From Ariolimax columbianus (Eukaryota > Mollusca > Gastropoda > Stylommatophora > Arionidae), in NCBI GenBank assembly GCA_036924085.1, contig JAVGWX010000006.1, positions 36,755,533-36,819,532 on the forward strand: a DNA stretch of 64,000 nt, read 5' to 3'. The notes under the pieces were generated by a model. It saw nothing but the letters and a program-made list of their open reading frames with translations, was not told where the DNA came from and did not search any database. The translations under genes were made by a program, and so were the position numbers. Every line of letters begins with the position of its first letter. Position 1 is the first letter of the stretch. Positions 1-11,500 of the stretch are shown here, one piece after another.

Positions 1-304
1 GCTAGCGGCAGGGCCAGCGAAACATTGCTGCCAAGACCCTTCTACACCTCCACGCGGTGATCCTGGATAACAGGCTGCAGCAGGGCAGACTGGCTAAGGA
101 GAAGGGATCGAAGAGGGAATGCTAACCAGGTACTCAAAAAATGCTTGCTGAAGTCGGATGTGTTTGACCGAAAGGTGCACATATCGCAGTCAAGCTGTAA
201 ACTACGACACAACGCATTCCGTTCTCTGGACTACATTCTGCTACTTAAGCCCTTTTAGGGTTTGGTAGCGGGAGATTGAGAACGAACAAAGCCAAGCCAA
301 GTCT
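1..304 (+). mobile_element. SINE-A copy, cut by window start
   Basis: This copy of the commonest dispersed repeat begins inside the element and runs to the tail rich in AAGCCAAGCC. It has the family's ordered landmarks: the CTCCACGCGGTGATCCTGG block, the GGCTAAGGAGAAGGGATCGA block, the core TGCTGAAGTCGGATG, and the 3' block GGTAGCGGGAGATTGAGAAC. More than 20 copies in both orientations are recognisable in the window. I see no convincing pol III boxes, so 'SINE-like' rests on size, dispersion and tail. Confidence 0.8.
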
Positions 305-1012
305 AGCGCAGAGGGAATACTAGTGACAGATGCGGATTGTGTTTACCAGTCGTGTCATAGAACTTTCGACGCCCGCATTGGCTTGATCAGTCAAAAGGGC
401 ACCCATAGACTCAAAGATGCAGTGTGGCATGGGATAATGTTGGGGGTCCTCATCAACATCAACAATGATGGACACATTTGTATTATTATTATTAATAACT
501 AATTGAGAAGGAAAATAAGATTCAATATAAATCAACAATTATTTTGTTATTCGGTACGAAGGCGCTCGCATCTGATTGTGACAATAATCCGCTGTGAATG
601 AGATCAGCTTAGACAGTGGATACATTTGTTACAGGGACATGTACAAACAGAGCACAATTAATGCTAGTCAGCAAACACTGAACACGAGTTGTAAGTATAA
701 TTGAACAACAATATTAATTTTTTTAAATTAAGGCCCAGCAACACCACAACACCCAAGTCTGAGGGAATACCAGACCATGGCGGACATTTCTCTCTACACA
801 TTTGAGTGATTTGAAATGGAGTCGTTTACTCAAATTCGCCTGCAACGGTGTTGGGGACCAAGCTTCTGTACACTTCAGTAATCCCGATAAGGGCACAGAT
901 TCTCTTCTACCATTCAGTGATGGCGCGGGGGATGAAGAAGCCACAGTAACCTACCAACCACCACCACTACATTCGCTACTGCATCCACTTTCAATGAAAT
1001 ATTTTATTTAGT
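305..1012. other. No recognised feature
   Basis: AT-rich sequence with only short chance reading frames. I see no repeat family, splice structure or protein similarity here. Confidence 0.5.
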
Positions 1013-1236
1013 TCTCTAATCCCCAAGGCGGTATGCGTTGCACTGTGGTTTTTATTTTGACCCTGTGGGCCAAGTGCATCCGACTTCAGCATGCATTTTA
1101 TGTAAGGGTCTACTTTCTCCTGCATTTTCTAACGGTTTGCTTCCCCGGGATAACGGCCGGTGCTGTGATGGGGATCGAACCCAGCATCTTCTGGCTGTGA
1201 GCCGTGTCACTTGACCACTAGCCCACGCCGTCCCTT
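1013..1236 (-). mobile_element. SINE-B (tRNA-derived), near full length
   Basis: Read on the minus strand, it starts with a tRNA-like head, GGCGTGGGCTAGTGGTCAAG (A box), followed by GGTTCGATCCCC-type B box. It continues through the core shared with SINE-A and ends in the AACGCA/GAATAAGG-type tail. A-box to B-box order and spacing match a pol III internal promoter. Full-length copies are near 240 bp. Confidence 0.85.
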
Positions 1237-1369
1237 AAAAATATTTTATTTTAATTTGTTTATCTTAATTGTTTGTGCAGTACACATTTATTTATATTTA
1301 CAATACAGGATAGAAGTGTTGTTTTTTTTAGTCTTTATTCGATAACTGTGTGAGATTATTTTCTCAAGC

Positions 1370-2035
1370 AATGGGCCGAAGGAACATCATCATCAGGTCA
1401 TTCAGTCCTAGGACTGGTCAACAAGCTCATGGATTTTGTCCTTCCATTTCTGCCTATCCTCTGCAGCCGTCTTCAGCTCAGCATACGTTTTCACTGCCAT
1501 ATCTTCGCCAGCTTGAGACAAAAAGGTATTTCCCTCTCCTTCCCTGCATAATGTCCCCGTTTTGACTGGGCCATCTCTCCGCAGATTATGTCCCAACAAG
1601 CCAAGTCGATTTCTTTTTATTTTCCGGATCAACTTTCTCTCTTCTCCCATCTCCGCCAATACCTTTGCATTTGATTTCTTTTCCGTCTAGCTCACTCTTT
1701 CCATATTTCGGTAACACCACATCTCAAGAGTCTCCAAGTATGTTTCCTCTCTTTTATTTATAGTCCATGTTTCACAGCCATACATTGCAACAGTCCAAAC
1801 ATATGTGTATAAGATTATTTTCCTTAGAGACCAACGAATATTATTGGATAAGGATTTTTTGTTTATCTCTAAACACTTTCTTTACCATTGCAATTCTAGA
1901 TCATATTTCTCTATAGCATCGAGCATTTTCTGTTATAGTTTGACCAAGATATGGAAATTGGAATACCTGCTTGACTTCTTTCCCTTTCCTTCCTATAATT
2001 ATATAATTTCCTTCCTATAATCCTTCCTGTTACAC
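1370..2035 (-). mobile_element. Decayed RTE-like reverse transcriptase fragment
   Basis: Minus-strand translation in broken frames gives the conserved C-terminal RT pattern MYGCETWT near 1750-1785. It then gives a segment (1408-1659) with GLLGHNLRRDG and an E-R-WK-style ending typical of the end of RTE-like ORFs. Frameshifts and stops make it non-functional. The clade assignment is tentative. Confidence 0.55.
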
Positions 2036-2061
2036 TGATAGGTACTTTTTTTTTTTTTTTT

Positions 2062-2240
2062 TGCTTTGCGTTCACCTTATTTCTCTATTCCCCAAGGCGG
2101 TGTGCGTTACACTGTGGTTTCTATTTTACGCCTGTCGGCACCGTGCATCTGACTTCGGCATGCATTTCACGTAAGGGTCTGCTTCCTCCTGCATTTTTAA
2201 CGGTTTGCTTCCCCGGGGTAACGGCCGGTGCTGGGATATT
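2062..2240 (-). mobile_element. SINE-B, head-truncated
   Basis: It has the same tail, core and middle as other SINE-B copies, but the tRNA-like A/B-box head is missing: the match stops just after the GGTAACGGCCGGTGCTG block. Confidence 0.75.
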
Positions 2241-2553
2241 ATAATAGGAACATAACCCCCATTTAAATTATTGTGTCTATCAGTGACGTTTGGTGGTCTG
2301 TTGGGCAAACACCTTTGAAAATTTCGTTGAGGCGTCACGTTTGCTTGTAAATGAACCCCAACTCTTTAATGCAAATTGTTTTTGTTCAATATCAAATTTA
2401 GACACTGCCTTTTTTTTTAAACTTTCTCTGGTAAGCTCAGAGAGATGAACGAACCTTCTTTTAATTCGCTAACACACATTTAAAACTGGTAAATGTACGT
2501 CTGAACGACAAAGCAGCAGGCCAGTACTCTCGCTCGTGTGTTCAGTCGGGCTA

Positions 2554-2604
2554 TGACGTCAGGAAGTTCAGCGGGAGTTGCATAGCCTTTGTTGTCATGG
2601 CAAC
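2554..2604. promoter_or_regulatory. Promoter-like CRE plus RFX X-box pair
   Basis: A perfect palindromic CRE, TGACGTCA, occupies 2554-2561 and is followed at once by an ETS-like GGAAGT. Thirty bases further is GTTGTCATGGCAAC (2591-2604), one or two changes from the ideal RFX X-box palindrome. The pairing is typical of real animal promoters. The SDR start codon is 2.8 kb downstream, so this could drive that gene through an unseen 5' exon, or an unrecognised transcript on either strand. Confidence 0.4.
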
Positions 2605-2639
2605 CGATTTATTGTGAGAGTGAGTGTGGATTGAGCCCT

Positions 2640-3880
2640 GGTCTTTATAATGCAGGAACACATGTCGCAGAAGTCAGTCTAGATTCGAAAATATTTAAGC
2701 ATCTATTCAAAGTATTCGTTACATAGTAAATAATTATTTTTACTTATTAAGGTTTCAAAAACACATCATCTGTTTAGATCAACGGTGGGCGGCGCTCATG
2801 AGTCCATAAACACCTGGCTCTCGGTGCTGATACATAGCACAGCATAAGTGAGTCAGCAATTTTTTATCAAACAAATTACGTGCCGATGAATCGTTCCTGC
2901 AGATTCAAGAATCAATACAGTACTCCATCGGGAATCCTGGCTACATTCAGGAAAGTAGAGAATGGGCACATGTTTCTTTTGTACGCTCAGGGTTAATGAA
3001 GTACCTCTGAAATTCCTTTTCAAGGGATGCAATGTGACCAATAATTAGAAATTGATGGATTGAAAGCGACGGAAAGGGTTGTTTGTATGACAAGAGTGAT
3101 TGCAATGAGAAAGTGAGGGAGAAGTATGGTGTAGGAAGAAGATTTTAAAAATGAATAACTTATGATAATTATCCCGAGTTGCGCTGCTAGTTCCCTATAA
3201 CAATAATTGTCATTAAAAATAACCCCGGCGACACTCTTCCCAACCCAGAAACCACTTTGCGATACTTTGTGGGATCGCGACATGTGCCGGTTTGGGACCT
3301 TTGCTATAACTAATGAGAACCTCGATTCGTGGTGATTCTTATCTCCATTTGTTTCTGTCTTCTTTGAAGTGTCACAAGTCGTGTTTAAAAGTCACTTCAC
3401 ATGACTTAAGTCATTTGTTTCGTGATTGCATGTATGGTCAACTGTTGCCGCATCCAATGGTATAACTAGCGTATTCTTGTACCGGTAAAAGAGGATCGGA
3501 TTGCCATGTGCTCTAGTGGTATCTACTATTATTGTGATTGTCAGAGTTGTAAACAAATAATATACAAACACTAAATTTGTCGGGAAAAGCCGTTATTTAC
3601 ACAAAGACATGTTTGTCTTTAACTACAGGAATGTAATTTTTTTTTTAATTTAATTTTTGTGTTTCTTTGGTGATTTGTTGAGTTGGCGCTTTTTTTTATT
3701 TATTGTGTTGTCAACATTCATTGCCAACTTAATCGTAATCTTTGAAAATGATAATTGTTCATGTCGATTTCTTCGATTGCGTCATCTTCTAATGTTTACT
3801 TTTGGTAGTTCGTGTTTTCTATTCAATAACGCATGTGCCTATTCGCACGAGACGTGAAGGGGGAGGAAAACTAACATCTG
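2640..3880. other. AT-rich spacer, nothing recognised
   Basis: No protein-like frame, repeat family or RNA gene is apparent. If the 2554-2604 motifs are the SDR promoter, this may hold 5' UTR or first-intron sequence, but I see no decisive splice donor. Confidence 0.4.
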
Positions 3881-4210
3881 GTCAGGTAAAACATACTATC
3901 AGACATGTTAGTCTGGGTCAGGTAAAACATATTATCAGACATGTTAGTCAGGGTCAGGTAAAACATCCTCATCAGACATTTTAGTTAGGGTCAGGCAAAA
4001 CGTACTCATCAGATATGTTAGTCAGGGTCAGGCAAAATATACTCATCAGATATGTTAGTCATGGTCAGGCAAAATATACTCATCAGATATGTTAGTCAGG
4101 GTCAGGCAAAATATACTCATCAGATATGTTAGTCGGGGTCAGGCAAAATATACTCATCAGATATGTTAGTCATGGTCAGGCAAAATATACTCATCAGATA
4201 TGTTAGTCAT
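3881..4210 (+). repeat. 36-37 bp minisatellite, about 9 copies
   Basis: Units begin GTCAGGYAAAAYATACT and end with ATGTTAGTCA. The first copies are the most divergent and the later ones are nearly identical, suggesting growth toward the right. The unit matches, in reverse complement, a segment of repeat family C (for example 44030-44085). Confidence 0.85.
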
Positions 4211-4589
4211 CTAGAGATCTAGAGGCGAATACAAGGAGAGCAGTGAGGAGCTAGAAAACTGAACAAAATAGTGCAGGACAAGTCTGCTTTTAGAGGGTTG
4301 ATTTATTTCATATACACCCCAAGAAGAAGAAGAAGAACAAGCAGAAGAAGAAGCAGAGTACACTCAAAAGAACGGTATCATGAAGACCTAAAACACCCTG
4401 GACAAAGTATATTTGTAAAATGCAGGAGAAAGCTTCAAGTGGACGGAATTATTTGTGGCAGACGAACCTAAGCGGAAACGCAAATCATGTTGCAGTAAAA
4501 ATGCGTTGTTCCAGATTACGGGAAACAAAACTTAACATTATTTCTGGCCATCGATTATTTTGTTTTTTATGAATGTGCAGACAGTAACT

Positions 4590-5115
4590 ATGACTCATAC
4601 CTAGCTGGGTCAGCGAGCCAGAGCTGACCAAGACCATATTCCTCCTCCAATGGCGGTCATTGAAACAGGCTGTACTATAGCTTGACAGATATCGCAGTGG
4701 GAAGGCTAACCCGGTACACAAAATGGCGAACTGAAATGTTGATACTTACCTCTGGAGCTCCATACTCTTTTCTCTCCTCACTCTGTTTCATTTGACTCTA
4801 TCCCACAGTCACTCTCTTGCACAACTTTCACACGCGCCCTCATGGTGAGGCCCTTCCATTGCACTTTGGTTGGGCTAGCTTCTGAGGACGCACACACCTA
4901 GCATAGGTACATAAAGACGCACACATGCATCCAAGCACTGGTTTATGCCTCCTGATATCGCCCAAAGGACTAAGGTCTGGGGTGGAATGGGCGCGCCTCC
5001 GCCAGTAGAAACTAGTGAGGCAAACGCTTAAGAAACAAACAAACAAAATGATGTGTCAGACCGAAAGCGCAGATATCGCAACCTCGTTGTAAACTATAAC
5101 ATAACGTCACAATAT
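4590..5115 (+). mobile_element. Old SINE-A relative, interrupted
   Basis: Pieces of the SINE-A pattern appear in order: AGCTGACCAAGAC near 4622, GGGAAGGCTAACCCGGTAC near 4700, and a core-downstream block near 5058-5112 (GACCGAAAGCGCAGATATCGC). About 300 bp of unrelated sequence separates them. Divergence is high, so this is an old copy or subfamily. Confidence 0.4.
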
Positions 5116-5421
5116 ACTTTTCAGGACGAACGAAGAACAAATATCTTATTATTCTGTGCAATACCATGTGCAGACAATTTCGTTTTCTTGCAGTGTATTG
5201 GTTAAGAACAATACACATTAGCCGATAATGTTTGGTTTTGTCAAGACATGCTTTTCAAACATTTTATTTCAAGACCTTATAAATACTTATTAGAGCCCAT
5301 ATATTGGATCTAAACTGCAAATTGTACAGACTTTAAAGTTATCAAAAATCGACTAGAAATGAACACTCTCGATACTTGCTAATATTTAATTTGTTTGCAA
5401 GTAAAAAAAAAGTGCAGGGAA

Positions 5422-5539
5422 ATGATGTTTTTTGTTATATATGCCGGGGCGTTGGTGGTGCTGGTTGTCTCTGTTACCGTTCTATACAAGAAAAGACATC
5501 AGAAGGTTACACCTGGATTCAAGGCTGTGCTTATTACTG
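5422..5539 (+). CDS. SDR exon 1
   Basis: Encodes residues 1-39 and the first base of Gly40: membrane anchor, basic stretch and first beta strand ending VLITG. The donor is G|GTAAGA at 5540. A CpG-rich minisatellite begins about 45 bases after it. Confidence 0.88.
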
Positions 5540-8500
5540 GTAAGATACGAACAATTAGGTGAGTTCTTAACACTAGTATGTCATGTCGAGTTGTGTCGGG
5601 GAGTCGTGTCGTGCGCGTGAAATGGTGGGGTGTTGTTTTGAGTCGGGGTGTCGTGTCGGGCTGTCGCGTCGTGTATTGTGGCGCGTGTCGTGTCGGGCAG
5701 TCGCGTCGTGTATCGTGGTGCGTGTCGTGTCGGGCAGTCGCGTCGTGTATCGTGGCGCATGTTGTGTCGTGTCGGGCAGTGGCATCGCGTACCGTGTCGA
5801 GCAGTCGCGTCGTGTATCGGGGCGCATGTTGTGTCGTGTCGGCCAGTCGCGTCGTGTATCGTGGCGCATGTTGTGTCGGGCAGTCGCGTCGTGTATCGTG
5901 GCGCATGTTTTGTCGTGTCGGGCAGTCGCGTCGTGTATCGTGGCGCGTGTTGTGTTGGGCAGTCGCATCGTGGCGCGTGTCGTGTCGGGCAGTCGCGTCG
6001 TGTATCGTGGTGCGTGTCGTGTCGGGCAGTCGCGTCGTGTATCGTGGCGCATGTTGTGTCGTGTCGGGCAGTGGCATCGCGTACCGTGTCGGGCAGTCGT
6101 GTCGTGTATCGTAGCGCATGTTGTGTCGTGTCGGGCAGTGGCATCGCGTACCGTGTCGGGCAGTCGCGTCGTGTATCGTGGCACATGTTGTGTCGTGTCG
6201 GGCAGTGGCATCGCGTACCGTGTCCGGCAGTCGCGTCGTGTATCGTGGCGCATGTTGTGTCGTGTCGGGCAGTCGCGTCGTGTATCGTTGCGCATGTTGT
6301 GTCGTGTCGGGCAGTCGCGTCGTGTATCGTGGCGCATGTTGTGTCGTGTCGGGCAGTCGCGTCGTGTATCGTGGCGCATGTTGTGTCGTGTCGGGCAGTC
6401 GCGTCGTGTATCGTGGCGCATGATGTGTCGTGTCGGGCAGACGCGTCGTGTATCGTGGCGCATGTTACGTCGTGTAGGGGTGACATGGCGTGAGATGTCA
6501 CGTAATGTTGAGGAATCGTGTCGTGTATCGTGGCGAACGTCGGTGTCATGGTGACATGTCGTGTGTCGTGTCGTGTTGCGTGTCGTGTCGCATGTCGTGT
6601 CAGGTCGCGTCGGGATGTCGTGTCGCGTGTCGTGTCATGTTGCGTTGGGATGTCGTGTCGGCTTGTGGTAGCGTGTGGTGTCATGTCGCGTCGGATGGTT
6701 GTGTCGGGATGTCGTGTCGCGTGTAATGTCGCGTGTCATGTCGTGTTGGGATGTCGTGTCGGGGTGATGTAGCGTGTCGTGTTGCGTAGTGTGGTGTCGC
6801 ATCGAGATATGTTATGTTATTTTATGTTATGTTATCTTATCTTATGTTATGATAAGTAGAGAAAACAAGACATAACCTCAAGTAGACTCATGAGTAATCA
6901 GTCTTTTAAATATATGAAGAGCAAGTAAATGTATGTTGCTTGCAAGAAACGCATCTTAATAAAGATATAGCCTTCAAAATTAGAGGATACCAGTGCTATA
7001 GGTCTGACCGACAAGACAGGCAGAAGGGTGGAATACTGACACTTGTGAGAAATAGCATCAATGCTTATCAGCAGGAAGTATATATGGAGGGGGCAGAATA
7101 TCAGATGATGCATCTCAAGACAGAAAGTACAGAATTCCACCTGCTAAATTATTACTGTTCGAGTGATCGTCCACTGGCACTGAATACGATTGCAACAAAG
7201 GAAAGACTGATTGTGTGTGGAGACTTCAATAGCCACTCGCAGAGCTGGGGCTATGATCAAATGGATAGGAGAGGTGAGGAGCTAGAAAACTGACAGAATG
7301 GCAATGGACTTATCTTGATTAACCAGCCAACAGACCCACCGACCTTCTACTCGAGATCATGGCACACCACTTCTACACCAGATTTGGCATTTCACTCATT
7401 ATTCATGGAATGGATCATTACACGCATTGTCGGGAAACAACTTGGAGGTAGTGACCACAGACCAGTATTTCCAACTATTGAAAATGAATATGTCAAGGAA
7501 AGTAGTACCCTGCCTCGGTGGAATTACAGGAAGGCAGATTGGTCAATGTACCAGCATCGGTCTAGTGTCCTGACTAGAAATCTAACAACAGATGAAGACA
7601 TAAATAAGGTAGTCGATAATTTCAGCAGATGCATGCTACAGGCTGCCCATGAAACAATACCTAGAGGGGCCCGCAAACAATATAGGTCATACTGGAATAG
7701 TGAATTAGAACAACTGCAAAACGAGGTAGAAACATCTAGAAAGCAAGCAGAGATTAGTCCATGTCAAGAACACCACCAAAAATATCAACATGCTAAGGCC
7801 AAATTTCAAAGGGAAAAGTTGCAGGCTAGAAGAAGAAGTTGCAGGGAGAAAACAGTCTCTGAACTTTGAAAAGGATACCAGGAAACTGGGGAAGTTTGTA
7901 AAACAGCTTAATGATGAGGGTGCACAGAGAAACACAAAGATTACATTAAACAAAGATGGAAACATCCTCACAGGCAAACAAGCCGCTGATTACTTTGCGG
8001 ACTCTTTTGCAAAAGATAGCAACATTGAAGTAGACAGAGAGAAACAACAAAGTGTTCGTGAGGAACGACAAAATACAGAACGAGATGGTGTCATACCCGA
8101 AATTATGGAGACACCAATCACATACAAGGAACTGGAGTTTGCAATATCCAAACTGAAAATGAGAAAGTCGCCAGGAACAGACGGAGTGTCCAATGAGATG
8201 ATCAAGAACTTGGGAACAGCAGCAAAAACAAAGCTGCTTCAGATCTTCAACATTTGTTGGACATCAGGCACAGTCCCACAGACCTAGAGAGAAGCAATCA
8301 TGATACCACTCTCAAAACCAGGGAAAGACAGTTCCATGGCATCCAGCTATAGACCAATCAGCCTCACAAGCTGCATATGTAAAACAATGGAACGTATTAT
8401 CAACCTAAGGCTGCAGTGGTATCTTGAGAGCCAAAACCTTCTTGTGCCACAGCAGGCAGGATTTAGGAAATGCAACTCCACTGAAGACCAGGCAACATAC

Positions 8501-11500
8501 CTCTCACAAGAGATCGAGGACGCATTCCAGGACAAGAAATTAGTATTAGCAGCATGGGTAGACTTAAGGAAAGCTTTTGATAAGGTTTGGAAAGAAGGAC
8601 TTTTAAAGAAACTGAGAAATAATGGAGTGATGGGTAGGATGTACAAATGGATAAAAGCATACTTACATAACAGAAGAGCCAGAGTCCAACTAGATGGCCA
8701 CAAGAGTAAGAAAATTCTACTGCGTCATGGTGTGCCTCATGGAGGAGTTCTTTCCCCTACACTTTTCATAGTCTTAATCAATGACTTGATTGCTGAGCTA
8801 CCACAAGGAACAAAAGTTGCAATGTATGCAGATGACTTAGTAATATAGTGTACAAATGAGCAAGCAACAGTGGCCACCAGAATGCTGCAAAGAGCTATTG
8901 ATGCCTTGACCTCATGGACAAACAGATGGTGTGTAAACATAAAAACCGAAAAATGTAGCACTACGCTTTTCACCCTCTCCCCAAAACAAAAAGCTGGAGT
9001 TATCAGGATAAATGGAGAACACCTCAAAGAAGATAAACAACCCACCTATCTTGGAGTTACATTTGATGATAGGTTGACATGGAGGGAACACATCAACAAG
9101 GCAGCCAAAAAAGCCAGGAGGAAGTTAGCCATGCTGAGAAAATTAAGTGGAACCACATGGGGAGCTAGTGGAAAAATACTTAACAAAGTTTACCAACAAG
9201 GTATACGGCCACATCTGGAATATGGGTCAGCAGCGTGGTGCCCCGCAGAAAATACTACCCTAAAAGAAGTGGATAAGGTACAAAATCAGGCACTTAGGGT
9301 CATTACAGGAGCAATGAAATCAACACCTATAGTGGAGATGGAGAAAATTGGAAGGATACAAGCACTAAGAGAACGCAGAGACACAAAGGTATTAACACAG
9401 GCAGAAAAGTTCCACTCCATGCCTAGCCATCCAATGAAAGACAGATTTCAAAATTTAGCAATGGGAAGACTGAAAAGAAGTAGTTTTATGCATCAGGCGA
9501 AACGACTTCGCAGGCAAATTATGGATCTACCTGAAGTTGACATCCCCCTAAAGTCTGTGCCAGAACAAACCCCTTTGAGAGAGGAGCACGGACTAACAGT
9601 ATGCATTCAAACAAAAGTGAAAGGAATATTAGACAAGGATGAACAGAACAGTGTGCAACGTAGGATAGTGATCCTCAATTTCCTGGATGAAGAATACCTA
9701 CAAGACCTCTGGATCAGAGTATACACATATGGGTCAGCACAGAATACAGAAAAGAATGGTGGAGCGGGAGTGTACATAGAATACCCAAACTACATTAGGG
9801 ATACAGTCAGAGTAGCAGCTGGGAAATTCTGTCATATATATGATGCAGAAATACAGGCAATCAAGGTGGCAACTGAGAAACTGTTGAACACCAACGTCTG
9901 TTCACAACCTGTAGTATTTCTTACAGATGCACAATCAGCACTCCAAGCACTTAAATTTGAGAAACTGCCAGATCTACAGGCTCTACTGTCTGAACTGAGC
10001 AACCAGCGCAAGATTGTCATGCAGTGGATACCTTCTCATTGTGGAGTACCAGGAAACGAGAGAGCAGATCGACTGGCAAAGAAGGGTGCTGCAGACGAGC
10101 AACCAGATGTGCCAGTTACATACCAACAGAAGATAAGGATAATCAAATTAATCAGAAAGCCACCAACAGTAACACCAGACGATGACCATAACATGAACAG
10201 ACAAGAGCAAACTGTTGTGTTGCGCCTTAGAACAGGACACAACCGACTCTGCAGCCACATGTACACAAAAATTAAGATTGGCAACTCAGACATGTGTACA
10301 TACGGACAGGCGCCCCAGACAGCAGAGCACATACTACAAAACTTCCCCGAATATGATATACAGAGAAAATCTCACTGGCCCACAGAAACAACACTGGAAG
10401 AGAAACTTTATGGACCTGTATGTGAACTACAAAAGACAGTGAAGTTTATACAAGAGACAACATTGCAGATATAGACAATATTTTAAAGCGAACGAAAGAA
10501 AGAGAAAAATGTCTTTTAAAGGTGCTGGCGAGGGATGTAGATATTTCTATTTCAATAGCGTGAAATAACATTTATTAGATCATAGATTTCCCCCGAGTGA
10601 TTTCACTGATAAGTTCTGTGTATTGTTGTTCTTTTTCATCGACGTTCGTATTGATAAAGACGTTGGGACTTCCAGACTAAATCCAGACGTAGTTTACAGA
10701 TGGACTGTGATATCTGCGTCTTTCCGTCCGACACTTCTGATTTCAAAAAATCATTTTTGGGACCATGTTTTCCTTCCCTATTTGCTTCCTAATCTCTTAG
10801 CCAGGCTACATGGTCTGTTCCAGGGCCGTTACTACGGAGTGGGATAGGGTCTTGCTCAGCTATGGTTCACTTGCCCTGATGCAAATAGCCAGCAATTAGT
10901 CTAGGGCTGCTGTCAGCTCATTCACTAGGCGGCATCATCGGCCTTGTTATGTGTACAGCAGAAACAAGAATTGTAGGGCAAGGTCAGGGATCAAGATGCT
11001 GAGCAACGCATGAGCTGCAGTGGTCAGCGACCCATAGCTGACTGCTAGCGTCAGGGCCAGTGAACCAGAGCTGCCAAAACCCTTCTACTCCTCCACGCGG
11101 TGATCCTGGATAACAGGCTGCAACATGGCAGACTGGCTAAGGAGAAGGGATCGAAGAGGGAATGCTGACCCAGTTCTCAAAAAATGCTTGCTGAAGTGGC
11201 ATGTGTTGGGCCGAAAGGTGCAAATATCGCAGTCAAGCTGTAAACTACGACACAACGCATTCCGTTCTCTGGACTACATTCTGATACTTAAGCCCTTTCA
11301 TGGTTTGGTAGCGGGAGATTGAGACCGAACGAAGCCAAGCCAAGCCATATGGCAAGGTCTGCCAAATGTTGCCATTTGGATGGTCAACTCTTCTTCGGTG
11401 TTGTCTTCTCTGTCTATTATTGATTCAGTTGTTAAAATAACATTTAATGTTGATGTTAATGCAAATAAATTGTTGTTGATAATAGGTTGTGATCGCGGCT

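Noticed and set aside
1140..1236. tRNA gene
   Set aside because: The A and B boxes belong to SINE-B; the sequence does not close an acceptor stem and recurs eight times with SINE bodies.
5499..6772. Long open frames (up to 367 codons) on both strands
   Set aside because: They come from a stop-free 42-bp repeat whose length is a multiple of three; composition is pure repeat and not protein-like.
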